Assembly (NCBI GenBank): GCA_029907285.1
Contig: JARYMD010000258.1
Span: 1-6,440 of the forward strand
Direction: 5' to 3'
DNA from: Verrucomicrobiota bacterium
Lineage (GTDB): Bacteria > Verrucomicrobiota > Verrucomicrobiia > Limisphaerales > J093
Length of the DNA: 6,440 nucleotides
A model generated the notes under the pieces. That model saw only the letters and a program-made list of their open reading frames with translations. It had not been told where the DNA came from and searched no databases. A program made the translations under genes and the position numbers. Within the stretch, counting starts at the first letter, position 1. Every line of letters begins with the position of its first letter. This document shows, one piece after another, positions 1 to 4,872 of this stretch.

Positions 1-671
1 GCTCGGAAAGACTCGGGCAATCCATCGAGGTCCCCGGAGTCGGAAATCACCGTTGCGTATTCTTCTTCATCTGCAAGGAGGTTTTGACTGAAAGTCGTGT
101 ACAAAGTGGCCAGTCGCTGATTGATCTCGGCAACGCGCGCTTTGCCGGCGGGGTCGAGCTTTGCACCGGCACGGACAAAGTTGGTGTAGTGGTACCACAC
201 CAGCCGCTGCTGTTCAGGTGTGAGTTTTGATTTGTCTGGCGACTGGTAGATGGCCTCGATGCGCCGGAACAGTTTCTCGTTTTGGAACACCTCGTCGCGC
301 AGCGCGGCGAGTTTGGGTTCCATCGCCTGCTCAACCTGCCGAAACTCCGCCGTGCTCATTGTCGAGCTCCAAACGTCGTAAACGGTCTTGACGCGATCGA
401 GCATGCGCCCGCTGCGTTCGAGTTCGGCGATTGTATTATCGAAGGTGGGCGATGCGGGGTTTTCTGCAATAACTCGTATCTCAGCCCGGTAAGCTTCGAT
501 GGCCACATCAAACGCTGGTTTGAACTGATCGACCCGGACCTGATCGAATGGCGGCACGCCCCCGAATGGTCCATCCCATCGAGCCAACAAAGGTGCATTG
601 TCGGCGGCAGCCAACCCTTGCCCCGACGCCAGTGTGATAACCAGAGCAGATGCGCACATGAGATGTTTCAT
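1..671 (-). CDS. dcp: M3-family peptidyl-dipeptidase Dcp, exported (N-terminal part, cut by window edge)
   Basis: 223 complete codons are visible; the family runs to about 680-720 residues, so the zinc site (HEXXH) lies outside the window. The enzyme is a zinc metallopeptidase that removes dipeptides from peptide C-termini. The visible part aligns by eye with the helical N-terminal domain of E. coli Dcp: PPFDQVRVDQFKPAFD (about residues 41-56), then NPASPTFDNTIAELERSG, FVRAGAKLDPAGKARVAEIN and LYTTFSQNLLADE, which match Dcp's RPAFD, FNNTILALEQSG, FVLAGAKL and LTSQFNQRLL segments in order. Starting at the ATG at 671 gives a signal peptide: MKH, a hydrophobic core (ALVITLA), and a likely signal peptidase I site after GLAAA near residue 23. 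This suggests a periplasmic enzyme, whereas E. coli Dcp lacks a signal peptide. No clear Shine-Dalgarno precedes the start. OpdA (oligopeptidase A) of the same M3 family is the alternative, but the N-terminal wording fits Dcp better. Confidence 0.88.
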   Translation of the reverse strand, partial: MKHLMCASALVITLASGQGLAAADNAPLLARWDGPFGGVPPFDQVRVDQFKPAFDVAIEAYRAEIRVIAENPASPTFDNTIAELERSGRMLDRVKTVYDVWSSTMSTAEFRQVEQAMEPKLAALRDEVFQNEKLFRRIEAIYQSPDKSKLTPEQQRLVWYHYTNFVRAGAKLDPAGKARVAEINQRLATLYTTFSQNLLADEEEYATVISDSGDLDGLPESFR

Positions 672-704
672 GGAATAAACCGAACCGACCTTGGAGGTCC
701 CTTG

Positions 705-742
705 AACAACCATGTTGTTAATGTTCACAAGTCCTGTGTCAA
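705..742 (-). promoter_or_regulatory. Possible dcp promoter with overlapping 6-3-6 palindrome
   Basis: Read on the minus strand, a perfect TTGACA (737-742) is followed after 16 nt by TAACAA (715-720), a poor -10 with three of six consensus bases. The palindrome AACAAC-CAT-GTTGTT (705-719) overlaps the -10 and could be an operator. It lies about 34 nt upstream of the dcp start codon. The call rests on sequence likeness and position only, and the weak -10 keeps confidence low. Confidence 0.25.
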
Positions 743-874
743 AGGCCGGACAGGAGCACAACGACACCGTGCTCACCGGCTGGCCGTTTGAGCGGATAGG
801 TTATTGTACTTGGGACTTTAGTCAAACCCTCGGATTCCCGGCTTCCAAGCCATGAATGGCAAAGAGGAGGCGGC

Positions 875-909
875 GGACAGAGGGCAGGGGACAGGCGACA
901 GGGGACAGG
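875..909 (+). repeat. Five-unit tandem heptanucleotide array, consensus GGACAGG
   Basis: Five contiguous 7-nt units: GGACAGA (875-881), GGGCAGG (882-888), GGACAGG (889-895), CGACAGG (896-902) and GGACAGG (903-909). Units 3 and 5 are identical and the other three each differ from them at one position. A single further GGACAGG sits at 748-754 and an inverted copy, CCTGTCC, at 967-973. The unit is 7 nt, so changes in copy number would shift a reading frame, but the array is intergenic. Function is unknown. Confidence 0.85.
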
Positions 910-919
910 AGTTCTGGAA

Positions 920-947
920 TTCATCCGCCATTTATGGCGGGGATAAT
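920..947 (+). promoter_or_regulatory. Possible promoter for the dUTPase-hpt unit
   Basis: GATAAT at 942-947 is a good -10-like hexamer. The best upstream partner is TTCATC at 920-925, which matches only three bases of TTGACA with 16-nt spacing. The palindrome at 925-940 fills almost the whole spacer, which would be unusual for a sigma-70 promoter. A transcript from here would have a leader of roughly 100 nt. The -35 is weak, so this is a candidate only. Confidence 0.22.
925..940. repeat. GC-rich palindrome CCGCCAT-TT-ATGGCGG
   Basis: A perfect 7-bp inverted repeat with a 2-nt centre, 15 nt after the GGACAGG heptad array. It has the same 5'-CGCC...GGCG-3' plan and TT-type centre as the palindromes at 2430-2441 and 2640-2653, so the three look like members of one dispersed short-palindrome (REP-like) family. 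There is no T-run after it, so an intrinsic terminator is unlikely. Confidence 0.75.
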
Positions 948-987
948 GTTGTGGCGTTTCGGTCAACCTGTCCGGGAGCCGGTGTAT

Positions 988-1005
988 TTGAAACGGAATT
1001 TTCAA
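988..1005. promoter_or_regulatory. Inverted repeat TTGAAA-N6-TTTCAA upstream of the dUTPase gene
   Basis: Perfect 6-bp arms (988-993 and 1000-1005) around a 6-nt centre, ending 49 nt before the dUTPase start codon. The size and spacing suit a dimeric repressor site, but arms this short and AT-rich can occur by chance, and no regulator gene is in view. Confidence 0.25.
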
Positions 1006-1054
1006 TGGCAACTTCAGGCTTGCCTTGTGGCGGATAGGCCCGAATCCTCGACGC

Positions 1055-1435
1055 ATGACAGACACGGACCGGCTGGCTGAGCTTTTTCGGATGCAACGCG
1101 CGCTGAACGAGCGCATCGGCGTGCACACTGAGAGAATGTCCTCGGAAGAACGCATCAAATGGATTCTCAACTATTGTCGGGCTATGAGCCAGGAAATCGC
1201 CGAGCTCACCGACAGCGTCCCGTGGAAGTGGTGGGCAAAATATCAAAAGTTTGATGAGCAGAATGCGCGGGTTGAGGTCGTGGACTTGTTTCATTTCCTG
1301 ATCAGCCTTGCGCAGGTGCTCGGTATGAGCGCCGATGACGTGTTCCGGGCATACGTCGAAAAAAACAAAATCAACCTGCAGCGCCAGGAAACAGGTTATG
1401 CAGTCAAAGACGAAAACGACTCGCGGCACATCTGA
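1055..1435 (+). CDS. Dimeric all-alpha dUTPase family protein (dUTP diphosphatase)
   Basis: A 126-residue protein predicted to hydrolyse dUTP (possibly also dUDP) to dUMP and so keep uracil out of DNA. It has the metal-binding pattern of all-alpha NTP pyrophosphatases: E47-x-x-E50 (SQEIAEL) and E74-x-x-D77 (VEVVDLFHFLI). It also has the C-terminal signature of dimeric dUTPases: a KN-x-x-N-x-x-RQ-x-x-GY run at residues 103-115. WKWW (57-60) is the conserved aromatic stretch between the metal motifs. I chose the ATG at 1055 rather than 1025 because the family begins close to LAELFRMQRALNERIG; the ten residues from 1025 look like leader translation. The Shine-Dalgarno is weak. The reading frame overlaps the downstream hpt by 38 nt, so the two are probably co-transcribed. 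A MazG-like or dCTPase specificity cannot be excluded, but the RQ-GY signature favours dUTPase. Confidence 0.82.
   Translation: MTDTDRLAELFRMQRALNERIGVHTERMSSEERIKWILNYCRAMSQEIAELTDSVPWKWWAKYQKFDEQNARVEVVDLFHFLISLAQVLGMSADDVFRAYVEKNKINLQRQETGYAVKDENDSRHI
1386..1395 (+). promoter_or_regulatory. Ribosome binding site deciding the hpt start
   Basis: AGGAAACAGG ends 2 nt before the ATG at 1398, and its AGGA core (1386-1389) is 8 nt away, a good spacing. Most other genes here lack a clear Shine-Dalgarno, so this site is notable and supports the long form of Hpt. It lies within the final codons of the upstream dUTPase gene. Confidence 0.5.
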
Positions 1436-2123
1436 GAAAGATTCAAAGACAGGCCGGCCCGCCGCTCCAATTTCGACTCAACCCGAAGCCGACAGCGTTG
1501 CCAATCCGACCAGACCTGAACCGGGGCAGCAACCGATTCCGTCTTCGAACCCGCTGGCGCGGCCAAAGCATGTGACGGGCCCCGGCATTGCGCCTCCGCA
1601 ATGGCAGTGCATTGTGCGTGGAGTGCTGATCACAGAAACACAGTTGCGCAGGCGCGTTGCCGAACTCGCCCGCGCAATCACACGCGATTATGTCGGCAAA
1701 GACCTCGTTGTTGTGGCGGTGCTTACGGGGACGGTGATGTTTCTTGCCGACCTTTTGAGGCATCTGCAGCTGCCACTTCGGCTGGATTTTGTCGGCGTGT
1801 CAAGCTACCGCGAAGGCACCAAACGCGGACGGCTTGTCCATACCAAGACATTGCGCGTTGATATCAAAGACCGCGACGTGCTCCTTGTGGACGACATACT
1901 GGACACAGGCAATACACTGGCGGTTGTGCAGGACCAGCTTCGACGCCTTCGCCCGAAATCGCTGCGAACTTGTGTCTTGTTGGACAAACCCGCAAGGCGT
2001 GCGCGTACGGTCAAGGTCGATTACGTGGGCTTCGTTATCCCGAATGTTTTTGTTGTGGGTTACGGGCTTGATTACAACGAGCAACATCGGAATCTCCCGT
2101 TCATCGGCGTCTTGAGACCATAG
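1398..2123 (+). CDS. hpt: Hypoxanthine phosphoribosyltransferase with long N-terminal extension
   Basis: Converts hypoxanthine or guanine plus PRPP to IMP or GMP (cytosolic purine salvage). The core covers residues about 72-241 of 241. It has the flexible-loop motif SSYREGTKRG (135-144), the PRPP-binding loop VLLVDDILDTGNTL (161-174), LLDKPARR (194-201), and the family's C-terminal block VGYGLDYNEQHRNLPFIGVL (220-239). The usual length is about 175-185 residues, so the first ~70 are extra and rich in Pro, Ser, Thr and charged residues, with no visible domain. I chose the ATG at 1398 because AGGAAACAGG just upstream is the best ribosome binding site in the window and lies inside the end of the dUTPase gene (38-nt overlap, suggesting coupling). 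A GTG at 1614 (residue 73) would instead give a core-only protein of normal size, so the start is the uncertain point. The family assignment is very secure. Confidence 0.93.
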   Translation: MQSKTKTTRGTSEKDSKTGRPAAPISTQPEADSVANPTRPEPGQQPIPSSNPLARPKHVTGPGIAPPQWQCIVRGVLITETQLRRRVAELARAITRDYVGKDLVVVAVLTGTVMFLADLLRHLQLPLRLDFVGVSSYREGTKRGRLVHTKTLRVDIKDRDVLLVDDILDTGNTLAVVQDQLRRLRPKSLRTCVLLDKPARRARTVKVDYVGFVIPNVFVVGYGLDYNEQHRNLPFIGVLRP

Positions 2124-2295
2124 TGATACTCCGCCTCAGACCGGCCACGCATGCGGTGCCATAATGCCCGACCGGTGCTCGCCGCTCTCGGTGCACGGCT
2201 CACCTCACTACACTGTGCCTACTCCGCGACCACTTCGTCCCTTGGCAACAGAATGCGCCGGCAAATGAATTGATTCAGTGCATGCCCTGATTCCA

Positions 2296-2314
2296 GCTCG
2301 CTGGGACAGCGAGC
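2296..2314. repeat. Perfect 8-bp hairpin GCTCGCTG-GGA-CAGCGAGC
   Basis: An uninterrupted 8-bp stem with a GGA loop, followed by CCTACC rather than a T-run. It starts 172 nt after the hpt stop codon. The form resembles dispersed extragenic palindromes rather than an intrinsic terminator, though an RNA hairpin here could stabilise the hpt transcript end. Confidence 0.7.
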
Positions 2315-2397
2315 CCTACCTGCATGAAACCTTGCATAGAGTTTCTTGTTTCCCCGTGAACGCGGAACTCTGGCAGCGATCGGTGGTCCTGCACTTT

Positions 2398-2413
2398 GGG
2401 CGATGCCACGCCC
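2398..2413. repeat. Short hairpin GGGCG-N6-CGCCC
   Basis: A 5-bp perfect stem with the loop ATGCCA, 16 nt before the palindrome at 2430. In a GC-rich gap this could arise by chance. It is listed because it sits in the palindrome cluster. Confidence 0.35.
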
Positions 2414-2429
2414 GCGGCCGTTGGAGTCG

Positions 2430-2441
2430 CGCCTTTAGGCG
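2430..2441. repeat. GC-rich palindrome CGCCT-TT-AGGCG (left flank of heptad arrays)
   Basis: A perfect 5-2-5 inverted repeat in the context GTCGCGCCTTTAGGCGGA. The sister copy at 2640-2653 has the context GTCCCGCCTTCAGGCGGA, which matches it at 16 of 18 positions, so they are related copies in the same orientation. This one lies 34 nt before the left heptad array. Confidence 0.7.
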
Positions 2442-2475
2442 GACTTGAAACAAGCACTCATTGCGCAGTGACACT

Positions 2476-2510
2476 TTGAACGTTGAACGTTGAGCGTTGC
2501 ATGTTGAACG
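2476..2510 (+). repeat. Five-unit heptad array, consensus TTGAACG (left arm)
   Basis: Five contiguous 7-nt units: units 1, 2 and 5 are TTGAACG, unit 3 (2490-2496) is TTGAGCG and unit 4 (2497-2503) is TTGCATG. The array is matched by a five-unit array in the opposite orientation at 2549-2583. Together the two can form the outer stem of a large hairpin or cruciform. Confidence 0.85.
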
Positions 2511-2518
2511 TTTCCAAA

Positions 2519-2533
2519 CGGACGACTCGTCCG
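2519..2533. repeat. Apex palindrome CGGACGA-C-TCGTCCG
   Basis: A perfect 7-bp inverted repeat with a 1-nt centre at 2526. The two heptad arrays are symmetric about 2529.5, so this hairpin is nearly concentric with them. A 1-nt loop cannot close as RNA or single-stranded DNA without opening the innermost pair(s). As duplex DNA it is a compact two-fold symmetric site that a dimeric protein could bind. Confidence 0.75.
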
Positions 2534-2548
2534 GTCAACTGAGACGAA

Positions 2549-2583
2549 CGCTCAACGTAAAACATTCAACGCGCAACGTTCAA
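2549..2583 (-). repeat. Five-unit heptad array, inverted copy (right arm)
   Basis: Read on the minus strand from 2583, the units are TTGAACG, TTGCGCG, TTGAATG, TTTTACG and TTGAGCG, in exact 7-nt register. Aligned unit by unit with the left array, 27 of 35 positions agree, and the outermost unit is identical. The right arm is more diverged from the consensus than the left. Confidence 0.82.
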
Positions 2584-2615
2584 CCGGGCCGCGGGCTGGC
2601 AATGCCAATGGCTTG

Positions 2616-2632
2616 AACCGCCCGCCGCGGTT
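2616..2632. repeat. Hairpin AACCGC-CCGCC-GCGGTT
   Basis: A perfect 6-bp stem with a 5-nt loop, 7 nt before the palindrome at 2640. On the plus strand it is followed by TGTAGTCC, not a T-run, so terminator function is doubtful. Confidence 0.45.
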
Positions 2633-2639
2633 TGTAGTC

Positions 2640-2653
2640 CCGCCTTCAGGCGG
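2640..2653. repeat. GC-rich palindrome CCGCCT-TC-AGGCGG (right flank of heptad arrays)
   Basis: A perfect 6-2-6 inverted repeat, a sister of the copy at 2430-2441. Together they bracket the opposed heptad arrays (34 nt from the left array, 56 nt from the right one). It ends 86 nt downstream of the larC stop codon. Confidence 0.72.
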
Positions 2654-2739
2654 AACACCTTCATCTGGCTTTCAAAGCACATCAGTGCATCGGCGTGCGT
2701 TCAGTCGGCGCGCAGGCGCACGGTGGCGAATCGGCCGGC

Positions 2740-4062
2740 CTACCTTGTGGGCGGTTTCATGAAAGCGGTCCCTTGGAGGGCCGCATGGTACACTTCTGAT
2801 ATGGGCGCTCCGCACCTCACGGCTGCTTCCCGGCAGGACTCGTATTCGGGCGCGATGCGAACCACCTGTCCGTTCAGCAGGCCGATCTTGACCTTTATCT
2901 CGCCGAATGAGGTTGAGACAGTGCGAAACTCGCGGCGAAGCTTGCGTCGTTCGCACAAAGTCTTCCGAACGCCAAACGCGCTGGTTTCGCGCAGAATCCG
3001 CTCAGCAAAGAGATCGGCCTCGTTGGCCGGGCAAATCAGTCCGAGGACGACGCCGGGCCTGCCTTTTTTCATTTGGATCGGGGCAAAGAAAACGTCGAGC
3101 GCGCCTGCTGCGAACATCTGTTCTGCAAAATGCGCGAGCATTTCGGGGGTTGCATCGTCGATGTTGGACTCGAGCACAGCAATGGTGTCAGTTTCCCAGT
3201 CATGCTGTGGCTGTCCTTGTCCGGCTGCTATTTCGCCCAAAATGGCGCGCAGCACATTTGGTCTGGACGCAAGATCGCGCGATCCGAGGCCGTATCCGAC
3301 GCGCTGGACGCGCATTGGGGGTATTGGGCCGAACGACTCGGCAAATTCGGCCAGCAAAGCGGCGCCTGTGGGCGTAATAAGCTCGTGTGGTTCGTCGCAC
3401 TGCGCAAGCGGAATGCCGCGGGAAGCGAGAATCTCGATTGTGGCGGGCACCGGCACCGGGTATCTGCCATGGGCGCACTGGACCCAGCCTGAACCATCAG
3501 TTGCATGTGAAGCGAGCACGCGTGGATGTCCAAGCAGCTCGAGGGCAACGCACGCCCCGACAATGTCGATTATTGAATCGACTGCGCCGACCTCGTGGAA
3601 ATGCACCTCGTCCGGTTGCTGGCCGTGTATTTTGCCCTCGGCCTCGGCAATCCGCCGAAAGACGGAGATGCTTCGTTGTTTTACCCAGTCCGAGCGCGGG
3701 CTGGAAGATATAAGCTCGCGGATTTCTCGGGCATTGCGGTGAGGATGAGGTGCGGGCGGATGAGCATGATCATGATGCTGGTCGGCAGTGGCGTGATGGT
3801 GGGGGCTGCTGCTGTGGGGATCGACGCGCTGTTTGTGCGGGTGGTCATGGTTTGCGGCTGCAGGTTCGGCAATGTGCACTTCACACTTTGACCCGGCGAT
3901 CCCCTGTTTGATTCCGCGGGCAACGTGCAGATGCCAGCCGCTGACGTGCAATGCGCGTAGTTGCCGTTCGAGTTCGGCGGCGTCCACGCCCAAATCAAGC
4001 ATCGCGCCGAGGAACATGTCGCCGCTGATTCCGCTGCACAGGTCAAGGTAAAGCGTTTTCAT
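2740..4062 (-). CDS. larC: LarC, nickel-inserting enzyme of nickel-pincer cofactor synthesis
   Basis: A 440-residue protein of the LarC (DUF111) family. LarC uses CTP to insert nickel into the dithiocarboxylated pyridinium mononucleotide, completing the cofactor used by lactate racemase. Visible motifs: LYLDLCSGISGDMFLGAMLD at 4-23; EVHFHEVGAVDSIIDIVGA at 152-170; HGRYPVPVPATIEIL at 198-212; ELITPTGAALL at 227-237; VGYGLGSRDLASRPNVLR at 255-272. The C-terminal LarC2 part holds ESNIDDATPEMLAHF (298-312) and MKKGRPG (331-337). Both parts lie in one uninterrupted frame, unlike Lactobacillus plantarum, where LarC needs a ribosomal frameshift. A histidine-rich stretch (13 His in residues 72-108) is a likely nickel-holding segment. 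The start codon overlaps the larB stop as ATGA, indicating translational coupling. The stop is TAG at 2740-2742. Confidence 0.94.
   Translation of the reverse strand: MKTLYLDLCSGISGDMFLGAMLDLGVDAAELERQLRALHVSGWHLHVARGIKQGIAGSKCEVHIAEPAAANHDHPHKQRVDPHSSSPHHHATADQHHDHAHPPAPHPHRNAREIRELISSSPRSDWVKQRSISVFRRIAEAEGKIHGQQPDEVHFHEVGAVDSIIDIVGACVALELLGHPRVLASHATDGSGWVQCAHGRYPVPVPATIEILASRGIPLAQCDEPHELITPTGAALLAEFAESFGPIPPMRVQRVGYGLGSRDLASRPNVLRAILGEIAAGQGQPQHDWETDTIAVLESNIDDATPEMLAHFAEQMFAAGALDVFFAPIQMKKGRPGVVLGLICPANEADLFAERILRETSAFGVRKTLCERRKLRREFRTVSTSFGEIKVKIGLLNGQVVRIAPEYESCREAAVRCGAPISEVYHAALQGTAFMKPPTR
4059..4062 (-). promoter_or_regulatory. ATGA stop/start overlap coupling larB and larC
   Basis: On the minus strand the larC ATG (4062-4060) overlaps the larB TGA (4061-4059). 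There is little Shine-Dalgarno sequence in front of larC, so its translation probably depends on ribosomes finishing larB, which would keep the two enzymes in proportion. Confidence 0.85.
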
Positions 4063-4820
4063 CTTTTCACTGGAGCAAGGGCGTTGATCTGGCTGGCTGC
4101 GTACCCTGCGCCGAATCCGTTGTCAATGTTCACCACTGTGACGCCGCTGGCACAGCTATTGAGCATTGTCAGGAGCGCGGCAATCCCCCCGAGACTGGCG
4201 CCGTAGCCGACGCTGGTGGGGACGGCAATGACCGGCCGGGACACGAGCCCTGCGACGACACTCGGCAGTGCGCCTTCCATGCCGGCCACAGCAATGACAA
4301 CGTTGGCTTTGGTGATGACGTCCAAGTGGCTGAAGAGCCTGTGGAGACCGGCAACGCCGACGTCGTAAACACGCTCGACGCGATTTCCCATTACTTCCGC
4401 CGTAACAACAGCTTCTTCGGCAACAGGAAGATCGCTCGTGCCCGCGCAAAGTACCGCGATCGTCCCCTCCAGCTTCGGCAATGGCTCGCGTTCGACCACA
4501 ATGCAACGCGCAATCTCGTGGTGCACGGCGTGTTTGAACGCCTTGCGCATTGCACGCGCGTGATGTGCTGTCACCCGGGTGACCAGCACTCGCCCGCTGT
4601 TCTTCCAAATCCGGCGCGCGATTGCCACGACTTGCTCCGGAGTTTTGCCCGCGCCAAACACGACTTCCGGAAAACCTTTCCGCAACGCCCGATGGGTATC
4701 CACACGCGCAAAACCCAGATCGATGTACGGTGCGACGCGGAACACCCGCAACACCTCGTCGGCGGTGATTTCACCCGCACGATACCGTTCCAACAGCGCA
4801 ACAGCCTCAGACGTTGTCAT
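4059..4820 (-). CDS. larB: LarB, carboxylase/hydrolase of nickel-pincer cofactor synthesis
   Basis: 253 residues, the normal family length. LarB carboxylates the pyridinium ring of nicotinic acid adenine dinucleotide and hydrolyses the phosphoanhydride, giving pyridinium-3,5-biscarboxylic acid mononucleotide, the first step of the pathway. Motifs: DLGFARVDTHRALRKGFPEV (34-53) with VFGAGKTPEQV after it; VLCAGTSDLPVAEEA (123-137); YDVGVAGLHRL (152-162); and the PurE-like block AGMEGALPSVVAGLVSRPVI (179-198), PTSVGYGASLGG (201-212), LNSCASG (220-226) and NIDNGFGAG (231-239). Cys223 fits the cysteine that forms a covalent adduct in characterised LarB. I chose the ATG at 4820, 52 nt after the upstream gene ends. 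The frame is open to an ATG at 4982, but that would overlap the oxidoreductase gene by 110 nt and add 54 unrelated residues. No strong ribosome binding site is seen. Confidence 0.94.
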   Translation of the reverse strand: MTTSEAVALLERYRAGEITADEVLRVFRVAPYIDLGFARVDTHRALRKGFPEVVFGAGKTPEQVVAIARRIWKNSGRVLVTRVTAHHARAMRKAFKHAVHHEIARCIVVEREPLPKLEGTIAVLCAGTSDLPVAEEAVVTAEVMGNRVERVYDVGVAGLHRLFSHLDVITKANVVIAVAGMEGALPSVVAGLVSRPVIAVPTSVGYGASLGGIAALLTMLNSCASGVTVVNIDNGFGAGYAASQINALAPVKR

Positions 4821-4872
4821 GTCCGGAAAATGCCATTGACCAACCGCCCGGTCACGCGAGAAATCCCTCGGA

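Larger units (their letters stand above)
672..1054. other. Divergent intergenic gap between dcp and the dUTPase gene
   Basis: This 383-nt stretch separates genes that point away from each other and should hold both promoters. I see no credible gene in it: the short open frames have no recognisable protein signature and clash with one another. It holds the 6-3-6 palindrome at 705-719, an isolated GGACAGG at 748-754, a five-unit heptad array at 875-909, the GC-rich palindrome at 925-940, one inverted heptad copy (CCTGTCC) at 967-973, and a TTGAAA...TTTCAA inverted repeat at 988-1005. Confidence 0.8.
2124..2739. other. Convergent intergenic gap rich in palindromes and heptad repeats
   Basis: This 616-nt stretch lies between the ends of hpt (plus) and larC (minus). 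I find no credible gene, RNA gene or transposase remnant; the one short minus-strand open frame (2275-2457) reads through repeats. It holds an 8-3-8 hairpin (2296-2314), a GGGCG-N6-CGCCC hairpin (2398-2413), two GC-rich palindromes (2430-2441, 2640-2653), two opposed heptad arrays (2476-2510, 2549-2583) around a 7-1-7 hairpin, and a 6-5-6 hairpin (2616-2632). No hairpin with a T-run was found, so the terminators of the two converging genes are not identified. Confidence 0.8.

Noticed and set aside
282..791. Plus-strand open frame of 169 residues at the left edge
   Set aside because: Antisense to the exported Dcp, which matches E. coli Dcp over its whole visible length.
2296..2314. Intrinsic terminator for hpt
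   Set aside because: The stem is strong but is followed by CCTACC, not a T-run, and it lies 172 nt past the stop codon.
2275..2457. Minus-strand open frame of 60 residues in the convergent gap
   Set aside because: It runs through the hairpins and a GC-rich palindrome and has no family signature or ribosome binding site.
2476..2583. The opposed heptad arrays as a CRISPR array
   Set aside because: Units are 7 nt with no spacers, and the two arrays run in opposite directions. No cas genes are in view.
2723..3742. A 339-residue open frame on the plus strand
   Set aside because: It lies antisense to larC, whose motifs are unmistakable. The translation is compositionally skewed (Ser/Arg/Ala) with no recognisable family, as expected for a shadow frame in GC-rich coding DNA.
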